Source: Phenylobacterium sp. (lineage in GTDB: Bacteria > Pseudomonadota > Alphaproteobacteria > Caulobacterales > Caulobacteraceae). From it: a stretch of 64,000 nucleotides of DNA. Below the pieces are notes generated by a model. It made no database searches. It was given only the letters and a program-made list of their open reading frames with translations, and was not told where the DNA came from. Below are positions 54,534-64,000 of this stretch, in pieces (within the stretch, counting starts at the first letter, position 1; each line of letters begins with the position of its first letter). The stretch is from positions 62,001 through 126,000 of the forward strand of contig NZ_SCTC01000069.1 in the NCBI RefSeq assembly GCF_004299445.1. Direction: 5' to 3'. The position numbers and the translations under genes were made by a program.

Positions 54534-55601
54534 GTGCGGGACGGAATCGAGCAGGGAACCTGGGAAAGCCACAGGCCGAAGCTGACCTACCCCTTCGATC
54601 ATGCGCCTAAGGCGGGCGAGGCCGTCGACATCGCGCCCGGTGTGAAGTGGCTGCGGATGCCGCTGGGCGGGGCGCTGCAATGGATCAACGTCTGGGCGAT
54701 CGAAGACGGCGACGGCTATGCGATCGTCGATACCGGCATCGGCGGCATGGAGACGCGCAACGCCTGGCGCGCGGCGCTGAAAGGGCCCCTGGGCGGCAAG
54801 CGGGTGACCCGGGTGTTCGTCACCCATATGCACCCCGACCACATCGGCATGTCGGGCTATCTCACTCGCAAGTTCGACGCGCGCCTGTGGATCACCCGCC
54901 TGGAGTACATCACCTGCCGCTCGCTGGCGGCCGACACGGGGCGCGAGGCTCCGCAGGACGCCATCGCCTTCTTCCGCGGCGCGGGCTGGGACGAGGAGGC
55001 GCTGGAGAACTACCGCGCCAAGTTCGGCGGCTTTGGCCGGGGGCTCTATGCGCTGCCCGACAGCTTCCATCGGCTGAACGACGGCGACGAGGTGCAGATC
55101 GGCGCGCACAGCTGGCGGGTGGTCGTGGGCTCGGGGCACAGCCCGGAGCACGCCTGCCTCTACTGCCCCGACCTGAAGCTGCTGATCTCGGGCGACCAGG
55201 TGCTGCCGAAGATCTCGTCGAACGTGTCCGTGTTCCCCACCGAGCCCGACGGCGACCCGCTGACCGACTGGCTGACCTCGCTGAAGCGGATCAAGACCCA
55301 GGTGCCCGACGACGTGCTGGTGCTGCCGGCGCACAATGACCCGTTCCACGGCCTGCACGCGCGGCTGGACCACCTGGTGAACGGCCACGAGCGGGGGCTG
55401 GAGCGGCTGCACAAGCTGCTAGCCGAGCCGAAGCGGGTGGTGGACGTGTTCGGCGTGCTGTTCCGGCGCAAGATCGACGAGTACCTGCTGGGCCTGGCGA
55501 CGGGCGAAAGCCTGGCGCATCTCAACTGCCTGATCGCCCGCGGCCAGGCGGTGCGCGAGCGCGACCCGAACGGCGTCGACTGGTACCGCGCGGCGGCGTG
55601 A
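54534..55601 (+). CDS. Metallo-beta-lactamase fold hydrolase
   Basis: The 355-residue protein has a GTG start and the zinc-binding motif HMHPDH (His98, His100, Asp102, His103), then VVGSGHSPEHACL and LISGDQVL. It belongs to the large-type MBL family often annotated as Zn-dependent hydrolases/glyoxalase II-like. The C-terminal domain (about 260-355) is helical. It lies upstream of an enoyl-CoA hydratase and an SDR gene, suggesting a joint acyl-chain or xenobiotic pathway. Confidence 0.88.
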   Translation: MRDGIEQGTWESHRPKLTYPFDHAPKAGEAVDIAPGVKWLRMPLGGALQWINVWAIEDGDGYAIVDTGIGGMETRNAWRAALKGPLGGKRVTRVFVTHMHPDHIGMSGYLTRKFDARLWITRLEYITCRSLAADTGREAPQDAIAFFRGAGWDEEALENYRAKFGGFGRGLYALPDSFHRLNDGDEVQIGAHSWRVVVGSGHSPEHACLYCPDLKLLISGDQVLPKISSNVSVFPTEPDGDPLTDWLTSLKRIKTQVPDDVLVLPAHNDPFHGLHARLDHLVNGHERGLERLHKLLAEPKRVVDVFGVLFRRKIDEYLLGLATGESLAHLNCLIARGQAVRERDPNGVDWYRAAA

Positions 55602-55731
55602 GGTTTCCGGGTTCGCAAAGTGGACGGTGTCGGGGGGCGGAATTGGTTCTGCCTCTTGCGCCCACAGGCCAGTAGCTTACGTCGTATCTCCAACGCTTGT
55701 TTGAAAGGCTCGAGGGAGGGCCGGCGATTCC

Positions 55732-56508
55732 ATGACCGAACATGTGCTGATCGAGACGGCGAACGGCGTGCTGACGCTGACGCTGAATCGGCCCGAGAAG
55801 AAGAACGCCCTGACCCCCGAGATGTACGAGGCGCTGGGCGACGCGATCGACAACGCCGCGGACGATCCGAACGTGCGCTGCATCCTGATCCAGGCGAATG
55901 GCGACATGTTCACGTCGGGCAACGACCTGGCCACGTTCGCGGCGGTGAACGCAGGCGACAACTCGCGCAACGAGCGGCGCGGGGCCAGCGCCCTGATCCA
56001 GGCGTTGGGCCGGGCGAAGACGCCGGTGGTGGCGGCCGTGAACGGCCGCGCGGTGGGCGTGGGCACGACGATGCTGATGCATTGCGACCTGGTGTTCCTG
56101 GCCGAGGACGCGTTGCTGACCACCCCGTTCGTGAACCTGGCGCTGGTGCCCGAAGCCGCGTCGTCGATCACCCTGCCGGCTCGGATCGGGCATGCGCGGG
56201 CGTTCTCGATGTTCGTGCTGGGCGAGGCGGTCGATGCGAAGAAGGCCGAGGCCTGGGGCATCGCCAACGCTGTCGTGCCCCTGTCGGAGCTGCGGGCGAC
56301 GGCGCGGAAGGCGGCCGAGGCCGTGGCGTCCAAGCCGCCGTCGGCCGTGGCGATCACCAAGGCGCTGATGCGCGAGCCCGAACGCTATCTGGCGCGCATG
56401 CAGGAAGAAGGCGTTCACTTCAGCGCCCAGTTGAAGACGGCCGAGGCGGCCGAAGCGTTTGCGGCCTTCCGCGAAAAGCGGGCGCCCGACTTTTCGAAGG
56501 TGAGCTGA
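55732..56508 (+). CDS. Enoyl-CoA hydratase/isomerase family protein
   Basis: The 258-residue crotonase-fold protein has NRPEKKNALTPEMYEAL, the oxyanion-hole segments DMFTSGNDL and NGRAVGVGTT, and a late LVPEAASS. The glutamate there is compatible with hydratase or isomerase activity. It acts on acyl-CoA thioesters in the cytosol. The stop is one base from the next start, so it is coupled to the SDR gene. Confidence 0.92.
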   Translation: MTEHVLIETANGVLTLTLNRPEKKNALTPEMYEALGDAIDNAADDPNVRCILIQANGDMFTSGNDLATFAAVNAGDNSRNERRGASALIQALGRAKTPVVAAVNGRAVGVGTTMLMHCDLVFLAEDALLTTPFVNLALVPEAASSITLPARIGHARAFSMFVLGEAVDAKKAEAWGIANAVVPLSELRATARKAAEAVASKPPSAVAITKALMREPERYLARMQEEGVHFSAQLKTAEAAEAFAAFREKRAPDFSKVS

Positions 56509-56509
56509 G

Positions 56510-57475
56510 ATGACCGACCGCATCACGTCGCCGTTCGGCATGCGCTCGACCGCGAAGGAGGTGGCCGCGGGCCATGACCTGACCGGCGTCAACGCCATCG
56601 TCACGGGCGCCGCCTCGGGCATCGGGGTGGAGACGGCCCGGGCGCTGGCCGAGGCCGGGGCCGACGTGCTGCTGGCCGTGCGCAACACCGACGCCGGGCA
56701 GGTGGTGGCCGACGACATCAATCGGGCGGGCAAGGGCGTCGCCACCGTCGGCAAGCTGGACCTGTCGGACCTGGCCTCGGTCGGATCGTTCGCGACGTCG
56801 TGGGGCGACCGGCCGCTCAACATCCTGATCAACAACGCCGGCGTCATGGCCTGCCCGCTGGGCTACACGGCGCAGGATCTGGAGACCCAGATCGGCACCA
56901 ACCACTTCGGCCACTTCCTGCTCGGCGCGCTGCTGGCGCGGGCGCTGATGAACGGGGCCGACGAGGGCCGGGCGAGCCGGCTGGTCTCGTTGTCGTCGAT
57001 CGGCCACCGCCGCGGCGGGGTGGTCTTCGAGGACATCCACTATCGCAACCGGCCCTACGACAAGTGGGAGTCCTACGGCCAGTCGAAGACCGCCAACGCC
57101 CTGTTCGCCGTGGGCTTCCACGCGCGGTTCGCCGACCTGGGGGTGACGGCCAACGCGGTCATGCCGGGCGGCATCCGCACGCCGCTGCAGCGCCACCTGA
57201 CCGACGAGGAGATGCGCGCCTTCGGCTGGATCGACGAGCAGGGCCGCGTGAACGACCGCTTCAAGACCCCCGAACAGGGCGCCGCGACCAGCGTCTGGGC
57301 CGCGCTGGCCCCCGAGCTGGAGGGCGTGGGCGGCCTGTACCTCGAGAACTGCAACCAGGCCCTGCCCTGGAGCGAGGCCAATCCGTTCGAAGGCGTCCTG
57401 CCGCACGCGCTGGACCCCGAGGCGGCCGAGCGGCTTTGGACTGTGTCGGAGGAGACGACGGGCGCGCGGCTGTAG
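56510..57475 (+). CDS. Short-chain dehydrogenase/reductase (WW-domain oxidoreductase-like)
   Basis: The 321-residue protein has TGAASGIG, NNAGVM, the catalytic Ser region SLSSIGH and YGQSK (Tyr-X3-Lys), so the catalytic tetrad looks intact. Its length, over 300 residues, and the context of N-terminal helices resemble retinol-dehydrogenase/WWOX-like SDRs rather than 250-residue classical ones. NAD(P)-dependent oxidation of an alcohol is expected. It follows the enoyl-CoA hydratase by 1 nt. Confidence 0.9.
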   Translation: MTDRITSPFGMRSTAKEVAAGHDLTGVNAIVTGAASGIGVETARALAEAGADVLLAVRNTDAGQVVADDINRAGKGVATVGKLDLSDLASVGSFATSWGDRPLNILINNAGVMACPLGYTAQDLETQIGTNHFGHFLLGALLARALMNGADEGRASRLVSLSSIGHRRGGVVFEDIHYRNRPYDKWESYGQSKTANALFAVGFHARFADLGVTANAVMPGGIRTPLQRHLTDEEMRAFGWIDEQGRVNDRFKTPEQGAATSVWAALAPELEGVGGLYLENCNQALPWSEANPFEGVLPHALDPEAAERLWTVSEETTGARL

Positions 57476-57507
57476 CGGTTGCGGCGGCAAGCGCCTAGAA
57501 CTGTGAC

Positions 57508-58005
57508 ATGAGCGTGAACCTGGAAAAGCGGGTGAAGGTGCGGGTGGCGACGCCGGCGGACATTCCGCTGATCGTGTCGTTCGTTCGCGAGCTGGCCGAG
57601 TACGAGCGGCTGCTGCACGAGGTCGAGATGACCGAGGCGGACGCGCGCCGTGATCTCTTCGGAGAGAACCCGCGCTGCTTCTGCGACATCGCCGAACATG
57701 GGGGCAAACCCGTCGGCTTTGCGCTCTGGTTCTACAGCTACTCCACCTTCCGCGGGCGAGCCGGAATCTACCTGGAGGACCTGTTCGTGCGCGAGGAGGC
57801 CCGTGGGCTCGGGGCCGGAAAGGCGCTGTTGCAGCGGTTGGCCGAGCGCTGCGTCGACGCCGACCTGGGACGGCTGGAGTGGGCGGTGCTCAATTGGAAC
57901 ACCCCCTCGATCGAGTTCTACGACAGCCTGGGCGCCACACGGAAAGACGACTGGACGGTCCGGCGGCTGGACGGCGAGGCGCTGCGGCGTCTCGCGGGCG
58001 CTTGA
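57508..58005 (+). CDS. GNAT family N-acetyltransferase
   Basis: The 165-residue protein starts MSVNLEKRVKVRVATPAD. It has the acetyl-CoA pyrophosphate-binding segment VREEARGLGAGKALLQRL and a late VLNWNTPSIEFYDSLGA, typical of diamine/polyamine-like GNATs. Its stop overlaps a second GNAT start by 4 nt (TTGA). Substrates are unknown. Confidence 0.92.
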   Translation: MSVNLEKRVKVRVATPADIPLIVSFVRELAEYERLLHEVEMTEADARRDLFGENPRCFCDIAEHGGKPVGFALWFYSYSTFRGRAGIYLEDLFVREEARGLGAGKALLQRLAERCVDADLGRLEWAVLNWNTPSIEFYDSLGATRKDDWTVRRLDGEALRRLAGA

Positions 58006-58616
58006 GCGCCCCGCCGAAGACCGTCATCCACGCCTCGCCCGAGGCGGCCGAAGCCCTGCGCGAGAGGGTTCGCACCGTCGATGTCGCGACCCTGGGCCCG
58101 CATCGCGAGCGGGCCGAGATGAAGCATGTGCCGGGGCTGGTGAAGCTGCTGTCCGACCCGCGGGTGGCCGGGCCCATCTACGACCTTCCGCGGCCGATCA
58201 CCGAGGACAGCGTCACCCGTTGGGTGGCCGAGAGCCAGGCCCAGGCGCTGGTCGGCGAGGCGCTGCTGATCGTCTCGCTGGACGAGGCGGGTGAGGTCGC
58301 CGGCTACTCCCGCATCACGGTGTGGCCCGAGCACTTGTCGGCAGAGCTTGCCGGGGCGGTTCGTGCCGACCTGCAGAACAGCGGGCGCGGCGGGGCGGGC
58401 ATGGCGCACACTTTCGGCTGGATCTTCGAGACTCTGGGCGTCGAGCTGATGTGCCTGACCGCGGCGCTGGACAACGTCCGCGTCCAGAAGGGCATCGACG
58501 CGGCGGGCTTCGTCCGCATGGGCGAGCGCGACGCCGTCCGCGCCGACGGGACCATCCGCAAATCGGTCTATTGGGAGATGACGCGGAGCCAGTGGCGCCA
58601 GAGGCATCGGCTTTGA
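58002..58616 (+). CDS. GNAT-like acetyltransferase
   Basis: The 204-residue protein reads from a TTG start overlapping the previous stop. It contains SRITVWPEHLSAEL, GAGMAHTFGWIFETLGV and DNVRVQKGIDAAGFVRMGERD, a GNAT-like pattern of the kind found in RimJ/RimL-type relatives. A second, later initiation is possible since TTG is weak. It is adjacent to another GNAT in a tight pair. Confidence 0.75.
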   Translation: MSAPPKTVIHASPEAAEALRERVRTVDVATLGPHRERAEMKHVPGLVKLLSDPRVAGPIYDLPRPITEDSVTRWVAESQAQALVGEALLIVSLDEAGEVAGYSRITVWPEHLSAELAGAVRADLQNSGRGGAGMAHTFGWIFETLGVELMCLTAALDNVRVQKGIDAAGFVRMGERDAVRADGTIRKSVYWEMTRSQWRQRHRL

Positions 58617-58650
58617 CCCCGGCGTCGCGCGCGGAGCGGTCGGGGCGTCC

Positions 58651-59057
58651 CTAGACGCTGATGTCGATGACCATGGGCTTTGGTGGGCGGCCCTCGGCCT
58701 GCGCCGCCTTGGCCTCGCCGCTCAGCGCCTCCTGCATCACTTCCTGCACGCGCCTGGCGATCTCCTGCTCCAGCGAGGTGCGCTGATCGTCGCTCAGGGC
58801 GTCGACGCCGGCGGCGTCCAGGCCGCGCTCGGCCATGATCTGCTCGCGGATCTTCTCCTTGAGCTTCTCGAACCTGGTCTCCTGGGCCCACTGGTAGAGC
58901 CCCTTCTCCCGGACCTGGTCGAGGACCTGCTGCTGCTTGAGCTTGGACGCTCGGCGCGGTCCCTGGCCGCCTCGGCGGGGTCGCGCGGCTTGCCGATCGC
59001 CGTGACGTCGCCCATGGGCAGGGTCGGGGTGGGGGTTCCAACGGCGCCGATGGTCAT
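58651..59057 (-). pseudogene. Conserved helical protein, frameshifted
   Basis: Two minus-strand frames form one protein. The N-terminus reads MTIGAVGTPTPTLPMGDVTA from 59057. After a shift near 58945-58951 the sequence continues KLKQQQVLDQVREKGLYQWA, FEKLKEKIREQIM and ends PPKPMVIDISV at 58651. One missing base restores a continuous 136-residue or so frame with an amphipathic coiled helix. Either a real lesion or a sequencing error explains it. Confidence 0.6.
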
Positions 59058-59153
59058 CGGGAGGCTCCGGGCTGGTGCTTGCGTCAGATATAGTTAAGCA
59101 AAAACTGGACCACTCTCCGCCGCGGGGGCGGAACCGGATACGGTGCGGAGATC

Positions 59154-59786
59154 ATGCGCTACGACCTAGCCATCTTCGACTTCGACGGCACGCTGGCCGA
59201 CAGCTCGCGCTGGTTCGTCGCCGCCTTTAACGCGCTGGCCCCGCGACACGGCCTGCGGACGCTGGACGCGGCCGAGCTGGAGGATCTGCGTGGTCGGGGC
59301 AATCGCGAGGTCATGCGCCGTCTGGGCGTCTCGCCCTGGAAGCTGCCGGTGATCGCCAGGAGTCTCCGGTCTCGAATGGCGCAGGAGGCGTCGCAGATCG
59401 ACCTCTTCGCCGGCATTGAGCCGGTCCTTCAGACCCTGCGCCAGGCGGACATCGCCTGCGCTGTCGTCAGCTCGAACTCGGAAGCCAATGTCCGGGCCAT
59501 CCTGGGCCCCCAGGCGGCCGCTGCGATGGCGCACTTCGAATGCGGGGCCAGCGTATTCGGCAAGCCGCGGCTGTTCCGTCGGGTGATGAAGCGCGCCGGC
59601 GTTCCCCCCGAGCGCACGATCTGCATCGGGGACGAGCAACGCGACGTGGAGGCGGCCCGGGCCGTCGGCGCGGCGTCGGGCGCGGTGATGTGGGGCTACG
59701 CCAGCCCGGACCTGCTGGCCCGTTCGGGCGCGACGCTGCTGTTCGAGCGGCCGGCGGACATCGCGGCGCGCCTCGCGCCGGGTTAG
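59154..59786 (+). CDS. HAD-like hydrolase
   Basis: The 210-residue protein starts MRYDLAIFDFDGTLADSS. It has catalytic Asp9 and Asp11, motif II Ser within VVSSNSE, a lysine in FGKPRLF and the acidic pair region GDEQRDVEAARAVG. It resembles phosphoglycolate phosphatase-like HADs. Substrate unknown. Its stop overlaps the J-domain gene stop by 4 bp in convergent orientation. Confidence 0.92.
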   Translation: MRYDLAIFDFDGTLADSSRWFVAAFNALAPRHGLRTLDAAELEDLRGRGNREVMRRLGVSPWKLPVIARSLRSRMAQEASQIDLFAGIEPVLQTLRQADIACAVVSSNSEANVRAILGPQAAAAMAHFECGASVFGKPRLFRRVMKRAGVPPERTICIGDEQRDVEAARAVGAASGAVMWGYASPDLLARSGATLLFERPADIAARLAPG

Positions 59787-60475
59787 GCCGCCCAGGCGGC
59801 GGCGAAGCGGCGCAGCAGGGCGAGCGCGGCGCTGTCAGCCATGCCCTGCGTGGCGGTGAGGCGCACAAAGAGGTGGCCGGCGGAGCGGCGGCCACGAGCC
59901 GGCAGGCCCTGGTCTTCCACGCGCACCAGACCGCGCTCGGCCGCCTTCCTGTCGATCCAGACGCTGCGGCGGCCGATGGGTGTCTCGAGGCTGATGCGGC
60001 CGCCCTTCTTCAGCACGGCCGGCGAGACCTTGACGGTCATCCAGAGGTCGTCGCCGCGCACGATCACGCCGTCCTGCGCGCGAATGTAGATGCAGAGCTC
60101 GCTGCCGCCGGCCCGGACCTTGTCGCCCGAGCGTAGGCCCGGCGGCAGAGTGATCCGGATCATCTTGCCGTCGGGCATCCGGTGGTCGACCTCGCCGCCC
60201 TCCAGCGCCAGCAGCGGCGAGATTTCGAGGTCGGGGTCGGGCGTCGGGCGAGGCCGCGCGGGCGCGGCGGTGAAGCGATCGTCCAGCGGGTCCTGCAGGC
60301 GATGGAAGGCGTCGACCACCTGGCGGAAGGCGCCCTCGTCGCCGCCGGCGTCCGGATGGGCGCGCTTGGCGGCCTCACGAAACGCCTGGCGGACCTCCGC
60401 GGGGGTGGCGGCGGAGGTCACGCCCAGCACCTCGCGGGCGTACTTCAGGCTCATTTCGGCGTTGGCCGGAGTCAT
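59783..60475 (-). CDS. J-domain protein with DnaJ C-terminal-like domain
   Basis: The 230-residue protein has an N-terminal J domain (YAREVLGVTSAATPAEVRQAF, HPD at residues 40-42). The beta-sheet substrate-binding domain resembles that of DnaJ/CbpA, with MIRITLPPGLRSGDKVR and LWMTVKVSP. There is no zinc-finger domain, so it is a type II-like co-chaperone that would stimulate DnaK. An alternative ATG at 60454 would remove seven residues. Confidence 0.88.
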   Translation of the reverse strand: MTPANAEMSLKYAREVLGVTSAATPAEVRQAFREAAKRAHPDAGGDEGAFRQVVDAFHRLQDPLDDRFTAAPARPRPTPDPDLEISPLLALEGGEVDHRMPDGKMIRITLPPGLRSGDKVRAGGSELCIYIRAQDGVIVRGDDLWMTVKVSPAVLKKGGRISLETPIGRRSVWIDRKAAERGLVRVEDQGLPARGRRSAGHLFVRLTATQGMADSAALALLRRFAAAWAA

Positions 60476-60547
60476 GAGCCGGAACGTTATGGTGAACGCC
60501 GTCAACGCTCCGTTAAGGCGGCGAGGCGCGCCGCAGGCCGAGACATG

Positions 60548-60623
60548 AACCGCAGAGCGCGCCGAGATTCGCAGAGCGTCCGCGCCGCTGGAATCTCCCC
60601 GCCTCTCCGCGATCTCTGCGGTT
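60548..60623. repeat. Palindromic element sharing borders with the gcvH elements
   Basis: Arms AACCGCAGAG (60548-60557) and CTCTGCGGTT (60614-60623) pair perfectly. CGCAGAG and CTCTCCGCG occur again inside. The left border GCGCGCCGCAGGC and the right border GCGCTGACGCGCC recur at the elements near 23132 and 23659, but the interior here is different. Confidence 0.75.
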
Positions 60624-60662
60624 TTCAAAGCGGGCGCTGACGCGCCCCCGTCCGCGGGCTAT

Positions 60663-61352
60663 ATGCCGAGCGTGACCGACCAGACCCCCATCCCCCCGTC
60701 GCCCAGCGAGGACGATTACGTCCGCCAGGTGGTGTCCGCCGAGCCGCCGCCGCTGCTCAGCGAAGCCGATCCGATCGCGCTGTTCCAGGAATGGTTCGCC
60801 GAGGCCGTGGCGAAGGAGCCCAACGACGCCAACGCCATGGCGCTGTCGACCGTCGACGCCGACGGGATGCCGGACGTGCGCATGGTGCTGCTGAAGGCGG
60901 CCGACGCGGACGGCTTCGTGTTCTACACGAACCTGGAAAGCGCCAAGGGCTGCGAGCTGGCCGCCAACCCGAGGGCGGCGCTGCTGTTCCACTGGAAGTC
61001 GCTGCGCCGGCAGGTGCGGGTGCGCGGCGTCGTGACCCGGACAACCGACGAGGAAGCCGACGCCTATTTCGCCACCCGCGCGCGCCCCGCGCAGATCGGG
61101 GCCTGGGCCAGCGCCCAGTCGCGGACGCTGCCCGACCGGCTGGCGCTCGAGAAGAAGATCGCCGAGGTGGGCCTGCGCTTCGGCCTGGGCAAGGTGACGC
61201 GGCCGCCGCACTGGTCGGGCTTCCGGGTCGTGCCGCAGTCGATCGAATTCTGGCGCGACCGGCCGTTCCGACTGCACGAACGCCTGCTGTTCGAAGCGGC
61301 CCAGGATGGGCGCGGGGGCGCGGGCTGGACCACGCGCAGGCTGTTTCCTTGA
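60663..61352 (+). CDS. pdxH: Pyridoxamine 5'-phosphate oxidase
   Basis: The 229-residue protein has the FMN-binding [20 protein letters not shown], the [10 protein letters not shown] segment, RRQVRVRG and a late [13 protein letters not shown] plus WTTRRLFP. It oxidises pyridoxamine or pyridoxine phosphate to PLP, the cofactor also needed by GcvP here. The stop overlaps the next gene start by 4 nt (TTGA). Confidence 0.95.
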   Translation: MPSVTDQTPIPPSPSEDDYVRQVVSAEPPPLLSEADPIALFQEWFAEAVAKEPNDANAMALSTVDADGMPDVRMVLLKAADADGFVFYTNLESAKGCELAANPRAALLFHWKSLRRQVRVRGVVTRTTDEEADAYFATRARPAQIGAWASAQSRTLPDRLALEKKIAEVGLRFGLGKVTRPPHWSGFRVVPQSIEFWRDRPFRLHERLLFEAAQDGRGGAGWTTRRLFP

Positions 61353-62848
61353 GTTGGAGCGCGCCCGCCGGTCTGGAGGCCGAGCTGATCGCGTGGTTCG
61401 CCGGCCGTTCGGAACGGACAATCGACACCGCCTGCGCGCACGTCTTCCTGGGGCCCGAGGCCGCTTGGAAGATCAAGCGCCACGCCGACCTGGGCTATGC
61501 CGACTTCTCGACCGTCGAGCGCCGAAAGTGGGCGCTGGATCGTGAGCTGGAGTTCAACAGGGCGGCGGCGCCCGACATCTATCGCGCCGTGCGCGCGGTG
61601 ACGCGCGAGGCGGACGGCAGCCTGGCGATCGACGGCGCCGGTCCACCCGTCGAGCACGTGCTGGAGATGCGCCGCTTCGACGAGACCCAGGTGCTGTCCG
61701 CCCGGCCCGAAGCGGTCGATGGCGACGTGGCCGAGCAGCTGGGGCGCACGATCGCGGGGTTCCATGCCGCCGCGCCGCTGCGGCCTGCGGGCGGGCTCAC
61801 GGCGCTGGCGTTCACGGTGGGCTCGAACGCGCAGTTGCTGCGCGAGACCTGCGAGGGCCTGGACCCGGAGCGCGTCGAGGTGATGATCGCCCTGACCGAG
61901 ACCGAGCTGGAGCGGCAGTCGCCGCTCCTGGCGCACCGGGCGGCGAGCGGCTTTTCGCGCCGATGCCACGGGGACCTGCACCTGGGCAATATCCTGATGG
62001 AGGGCGGTCGCCCCATCCTCTTCGACTGCATCGAGTTCAACGACATCCTGTCGGACCTGGACGTGCAGTACGACCTGGCGTTCCTGCTGATGGACCTGGA
62101 CTTCCGCGGCCGGCGCGACGCGGCCGTGCGGGCGCTGTCGGGCTACATGGACGAGGCTGCGCGCCGCTTCCCGGCCGAGATCTGGCATGGCCTGGCTTCG
62201 ATGCCGCTCATGCTGTCGGTGCGGGCCGCTGTGCGCGCCCACGTGTCGGCCCACTCGGGCGATCCGGCGACCGCGCGGGCCTATGTCGAGGCGGCGATCA
62301 CCCACCTGTCGCCGCCGCCGCCCGTTCTGGCGGCCGTGGGCGGGCTGTCGGGCTCGGGCAAGTCCAGGTTCTCGCGCGTCATCGCGCCGGCGCTGGGCGC
62401 ATCGCCGGGCGCCGTGATCCTGCGGACGGACGAGGTGCGCAAGCGGCTGCTGGCGGTGGCGCCGACCGAGCGCCTGCCGCCCGAGGGCTATGCGCCGGAG
62501 GTCCATGCGCGGACCTACGACGCCCTGTTCGACAATGCCCGGACGATGCTGCAGGCGGGCCGCGCGGTGGTTCTGGACGCCACCTTCATCGACCCGGCGC
62601 TGCGGGCGCGCGCCGAGGCGCTGGCGGCGGAGTGCGCGGTCCCATTCCACGCCGCGTGGCTGGATGCGCCGCTGGAGGTGCTCGAAGCCCGGGTCGCCGG
62701 CCGTCAGGGCGACGCGTCGGATGCGACGGTGGCCGTGCTGCACGAACAGGCTGCGCGCATGAAGACCCAGACGCTCACCTGGCCGATGGTCAGCACCGAG
62801 GCGCCCAAGGAAGCGGCGGCCCGCGCGTGGCTGGCGGGGCTAAGTTGA
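61349..62848 (+). CDS. Aminoglycoside phosphotransferase-AAA kinase fusion
   Basis: The 499-residue protein starts with TTG overlapping the pdxH stop. The N-terminal half (about 1-320) is a kinase fold with [10 protein letters not shown] and [10 protein letters not shown], the APH-type catalytic and metal motifs. The C-terminal half (about 325-499) is a P-loop kinase with GLSGSGKS, and VVLDATFI like AAA_33/zeta-type kinases. Such two-domain fusions are known but the substrates are not. It lies directly after pdxH and may be in the same transcript. Confidence 0.82.
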   Translation: MSWSAPAGLEAELIAWFAGRSERTIDTACAHVFLGPEAAWKIKRHADLGYADFSTVERRKWALDRELEFNRAAAPDIYRAVRAVTREADGSLAIDGAGPPVEHVLEMRRFDETQVLSARPEAVDGDVAEQLGRTIAGFHAAAPLRPAGGLTALAFTVGSNAQLLRETCEGLDPERVEVMIALTETELERQSPLLAHRAASGFSRRCHGDLHLGNILMEGGRPILFDCIEFNDILSDLDVQYDLAFLLMDLDFRGRRDAAVRALSGYMDEAARRFPAEIWHGLASMPLMLSVRAAVRAHVSAHSGDPATARAYVEAAITHLSPPPPVLAAVGGLSGSGKSRFSRVIAPALGASPGAVILRTDEVRKRLLAVAPTERLPPEGYAPEVHARTYDALFDNARTMLQAGRAVVLDATFIDPALRARAEALAAECAVPFHAAWLDAPLEVLEARVAGRQGDASDATVAVLHEQAARMKTQTLTWPMVSTEAPKEAAARAWLAGLS

Positions 62849-62927
62849 GGCTTTCGTTGCGGAACCGCCATCCGCTGGCTAAGCGTGCGCGGTAAGTAAC
62901 AAGCGATAAGACGGGAGCGGATACGCC

Positions 62928-64000
<1,073 letters not shown>

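Overview
This is a GC-rich (roughly 70%) bacterial chromosome segment, almost certainly from the Caulobacterales (Alphaproteobacteria; Caulobacter/Phenylobacterium-like). The evidence is a CcrM-type GANTC DNA methyltransferase with a CtrA-like site and a GANTC site in its leader, the mutY-dciA-dsb-dsb-smc gene order beside it, a separate FoF1 'Fo' operon (atpI-B-E-F'-F), ispH-thrB-rnhA synteny, and repeated short GC-rich palindromes between genes. Both ends cut genes: a dihydroorotase-like gene on the left and an acyl-CoA ligase on the right.

Layout. 1-5.3 kb: dihydroorotase-like/glycosyltransferase 9 pair, ygfZ, a haloacetate-dehalogenase-like hydrolase, tag, an overlooked 38-residue lipoprotein and rnhB. 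5.3-13 kb: a frameshifted DUF2332 gene, ccrM, an MFS transporter, mutY, a Rieske oxygenase, dciA and two DsbA-like thioredoxin-fold proteins. 13-19.3 kb: smc and the Fo operon. 19.5-25.2 kb: a PGPGW-like membrane protein, then the glycine cleavage operon gcvT-gcvH-gcvPA-gcvPB on the minus strand behind a tandem glycine riboswitch, with a palindromic element on each side of gcvH. 25.3-27.7 kb: an AT-rich minus-strand island with a SLOG/LOG-like protein, a winged-helix-like protein and a small membrane protein. This is my best candidate for an undescribed system. 27.7-33 kb: accessory DNA with nested direct and inverted repeats, small membrane and secreted proteins, two FixK/FNR-type boxes between divergent genes, an orphan terminase-small-subunit-like protein and a double-SPOR protein. 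33-44 kb: TraB/GumN protein, response regulator, Gfo/Idh oxidoreductase, EAL phosphodiesterase, DUF2256, hydrolase, TauE exporter, nitroreductase and argS. 44.5-48.2 kb: ispH, a Doc/AbrB toxin-antitoxin pair inserted before thrB-rnhA, then a MarR regulator with a 34-bp palindromic operator. 48.2-64 kb: an outer-membrane protein remnant, GST-like protein, a catalytically degenerate RNase HI-like protein, M20 peptidase, beta-lactamase-fold hydrolase, thioredoxin 2, an MBL-ECH-SDR group that looks like acyl or lipid catabolism, two GNAT acetyltransferases, a frameshifted coiled gene, HAD, J-domain protein, pdxH, an APH-AAA fusion kinase and an acyl-CoA ligase.

How it fits together. The core parts cover chromosome maintenance (CcrM, DciA, SMC, RNases H, MutY, Tag), ATP synthesis and one-carbon metabolism. 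Between them are accessory pockets marked by base composition, repeats, broken genes and toxin-antitoxin or conflict-type genes. No rRNA, tRNA, CRISPR array, insertion sequence or intact prophage was recognised.
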